From positions 1,027,001 through 1,091,000 of the forward strand of contig NZ_CP015136.1 in NCBI RefSeq assembly GCF_001618865.1: a stretch of 64,000 nt of DNA, in the 5' to 3' direction. The notes beneath the pieces were generated by a model. That model was not told where the DNA came from. It was given only the letters and a program-made list of their open reading frames with translations, and did not search any database. Shown here piece by piece: positions 63,838-64,000 of the stretch (position 1 is the stretch's first letter; every line of letters begins with the position of its first letter). This stretch comes from Luteitalea pratensis. Lineage in GTDB: Bacteria; Acidobacteriota; Vicinamibacteria; Vicinamibacterales; Vicinamibacteraceae. Position numbers and translations under genes: made by a program.

Positions 63838-64000
63838 GTCGACTCGCCGCTGAGTGCCTTCAACATCACCTCTTGCACCGTCATTACCCGCTCCCACGCG
63901 GCGTCGGGATACGACATGGAGCACCTCAGCTCTGTCGTCTCCCAGCCGCTTTCGAAGCGGTCAGATCACTTGCTCTCGGGAGCGGTCAAATCATGTACTC
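63838..64000 (-). mobile_element. Partial insertion sequence at the window edge (ISNCY-like transposase start and IS end)
   Basis: On the minus strand from ATG 63917 the frame reads MSYPDAAWERVMTVQEVMLK, then ALSGES, the usual start of an ISNCY-type transposase (MTVQEVxLRALSGE before a helix-turn-helix). Similarity ends at about 63838 and the frame then runs on as antisense of the upstream gene. Towards the window end the 13-base unit AGCGGTCARATCA occurs twice, 25 bases apart (63956-63968 and 63981-63993), as transposase-binding repeats at IS ends do. The element is therefore truncated, and its outer end lies at or beyond base 64000. Confidence 0.5.

Overview
This is high-GC DNA, most likely from an Acidobacteriota genome of the Vicinamibacteria type. 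That placement rests on content rather than a marker gene. The signs are an 890-residue ADOP-type permease directly behind a PadR repressor, a Ser/Thr kinase with a TPR tail, an HTH-TM-TolB-TPR protein, Tat-exported enzymes and many secreted beta-propeller proteins. No rRNA, complete tRNA, CRISPR array or replication origin was found. Gene remnants are frequent: at least a dozen broken or partial genes are visible, several with a single-base lesion, so some may be assembly errors.

Left part (1-15 kb): an IS5-type transposase remnant, an HI1419/HI1420-type toxin-antitoxin pair with a frameshifted toxin, a 25-bp palindrome beside a tRNA-Ser 3'-end remnant, and a secreted pectate-lyase-fold protein with an in-frame stop. 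Next come an exonuclease/GIY-YIG plus DNA polymerase IV repair operon, an S41-like protease, a Ser/Thr kinase overlapping a tiny Lys-rich protein, an HU protein and a Tat-exported aldo/keto reductase.

Centre (15-25 kb): the most unusual locus. A 2476-residue protein (DUF4062 domain, STAND/NACHT-like ATPase, very long helical-repeat tail) is divergent from a two-gene operon encoding a short TssA and a TssB-TssC contractile-sheath fusion. No other type VI secretion genes are present. It looks like an orphan contractile-sheath module paired with a sensor-type ATPase.

Middle (25-44 kb): prolyl oligopeptidase, several secreted proteins of unknown function, a PadR/ADOP unit with a repeated operator, and an HTH regulator/SRPBCC operon with a perfect 12+12 palindrome and an apparently leaderless start. 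A kelch/FN3 protein, a TolB/TPR regulator and a PD40 propeller follow. A second tRNA-Ser 3'-end remnant lies at 44 kb.

Right part (44-64 kb): a complete-looking reductive pyrimidine degradation locus. PreA and an NCS1 permease are divergent from malonate-semialdehyde dehydrogenase, beta-ureidopropionase, dihydropyrimidinase and a class III aminotransferase. Beyond it lies a rearranged zone with a 194-bp duplication of the aminotransferase gene abutting a truncated MpaB-type gene, and divergent TIR-domain genes. A three-gene operon follows (FAD oxidase, membrane-anchored CocE/NonD hydrolase, multi-TM CREST-like protein), and an IS end lies at the window edge.
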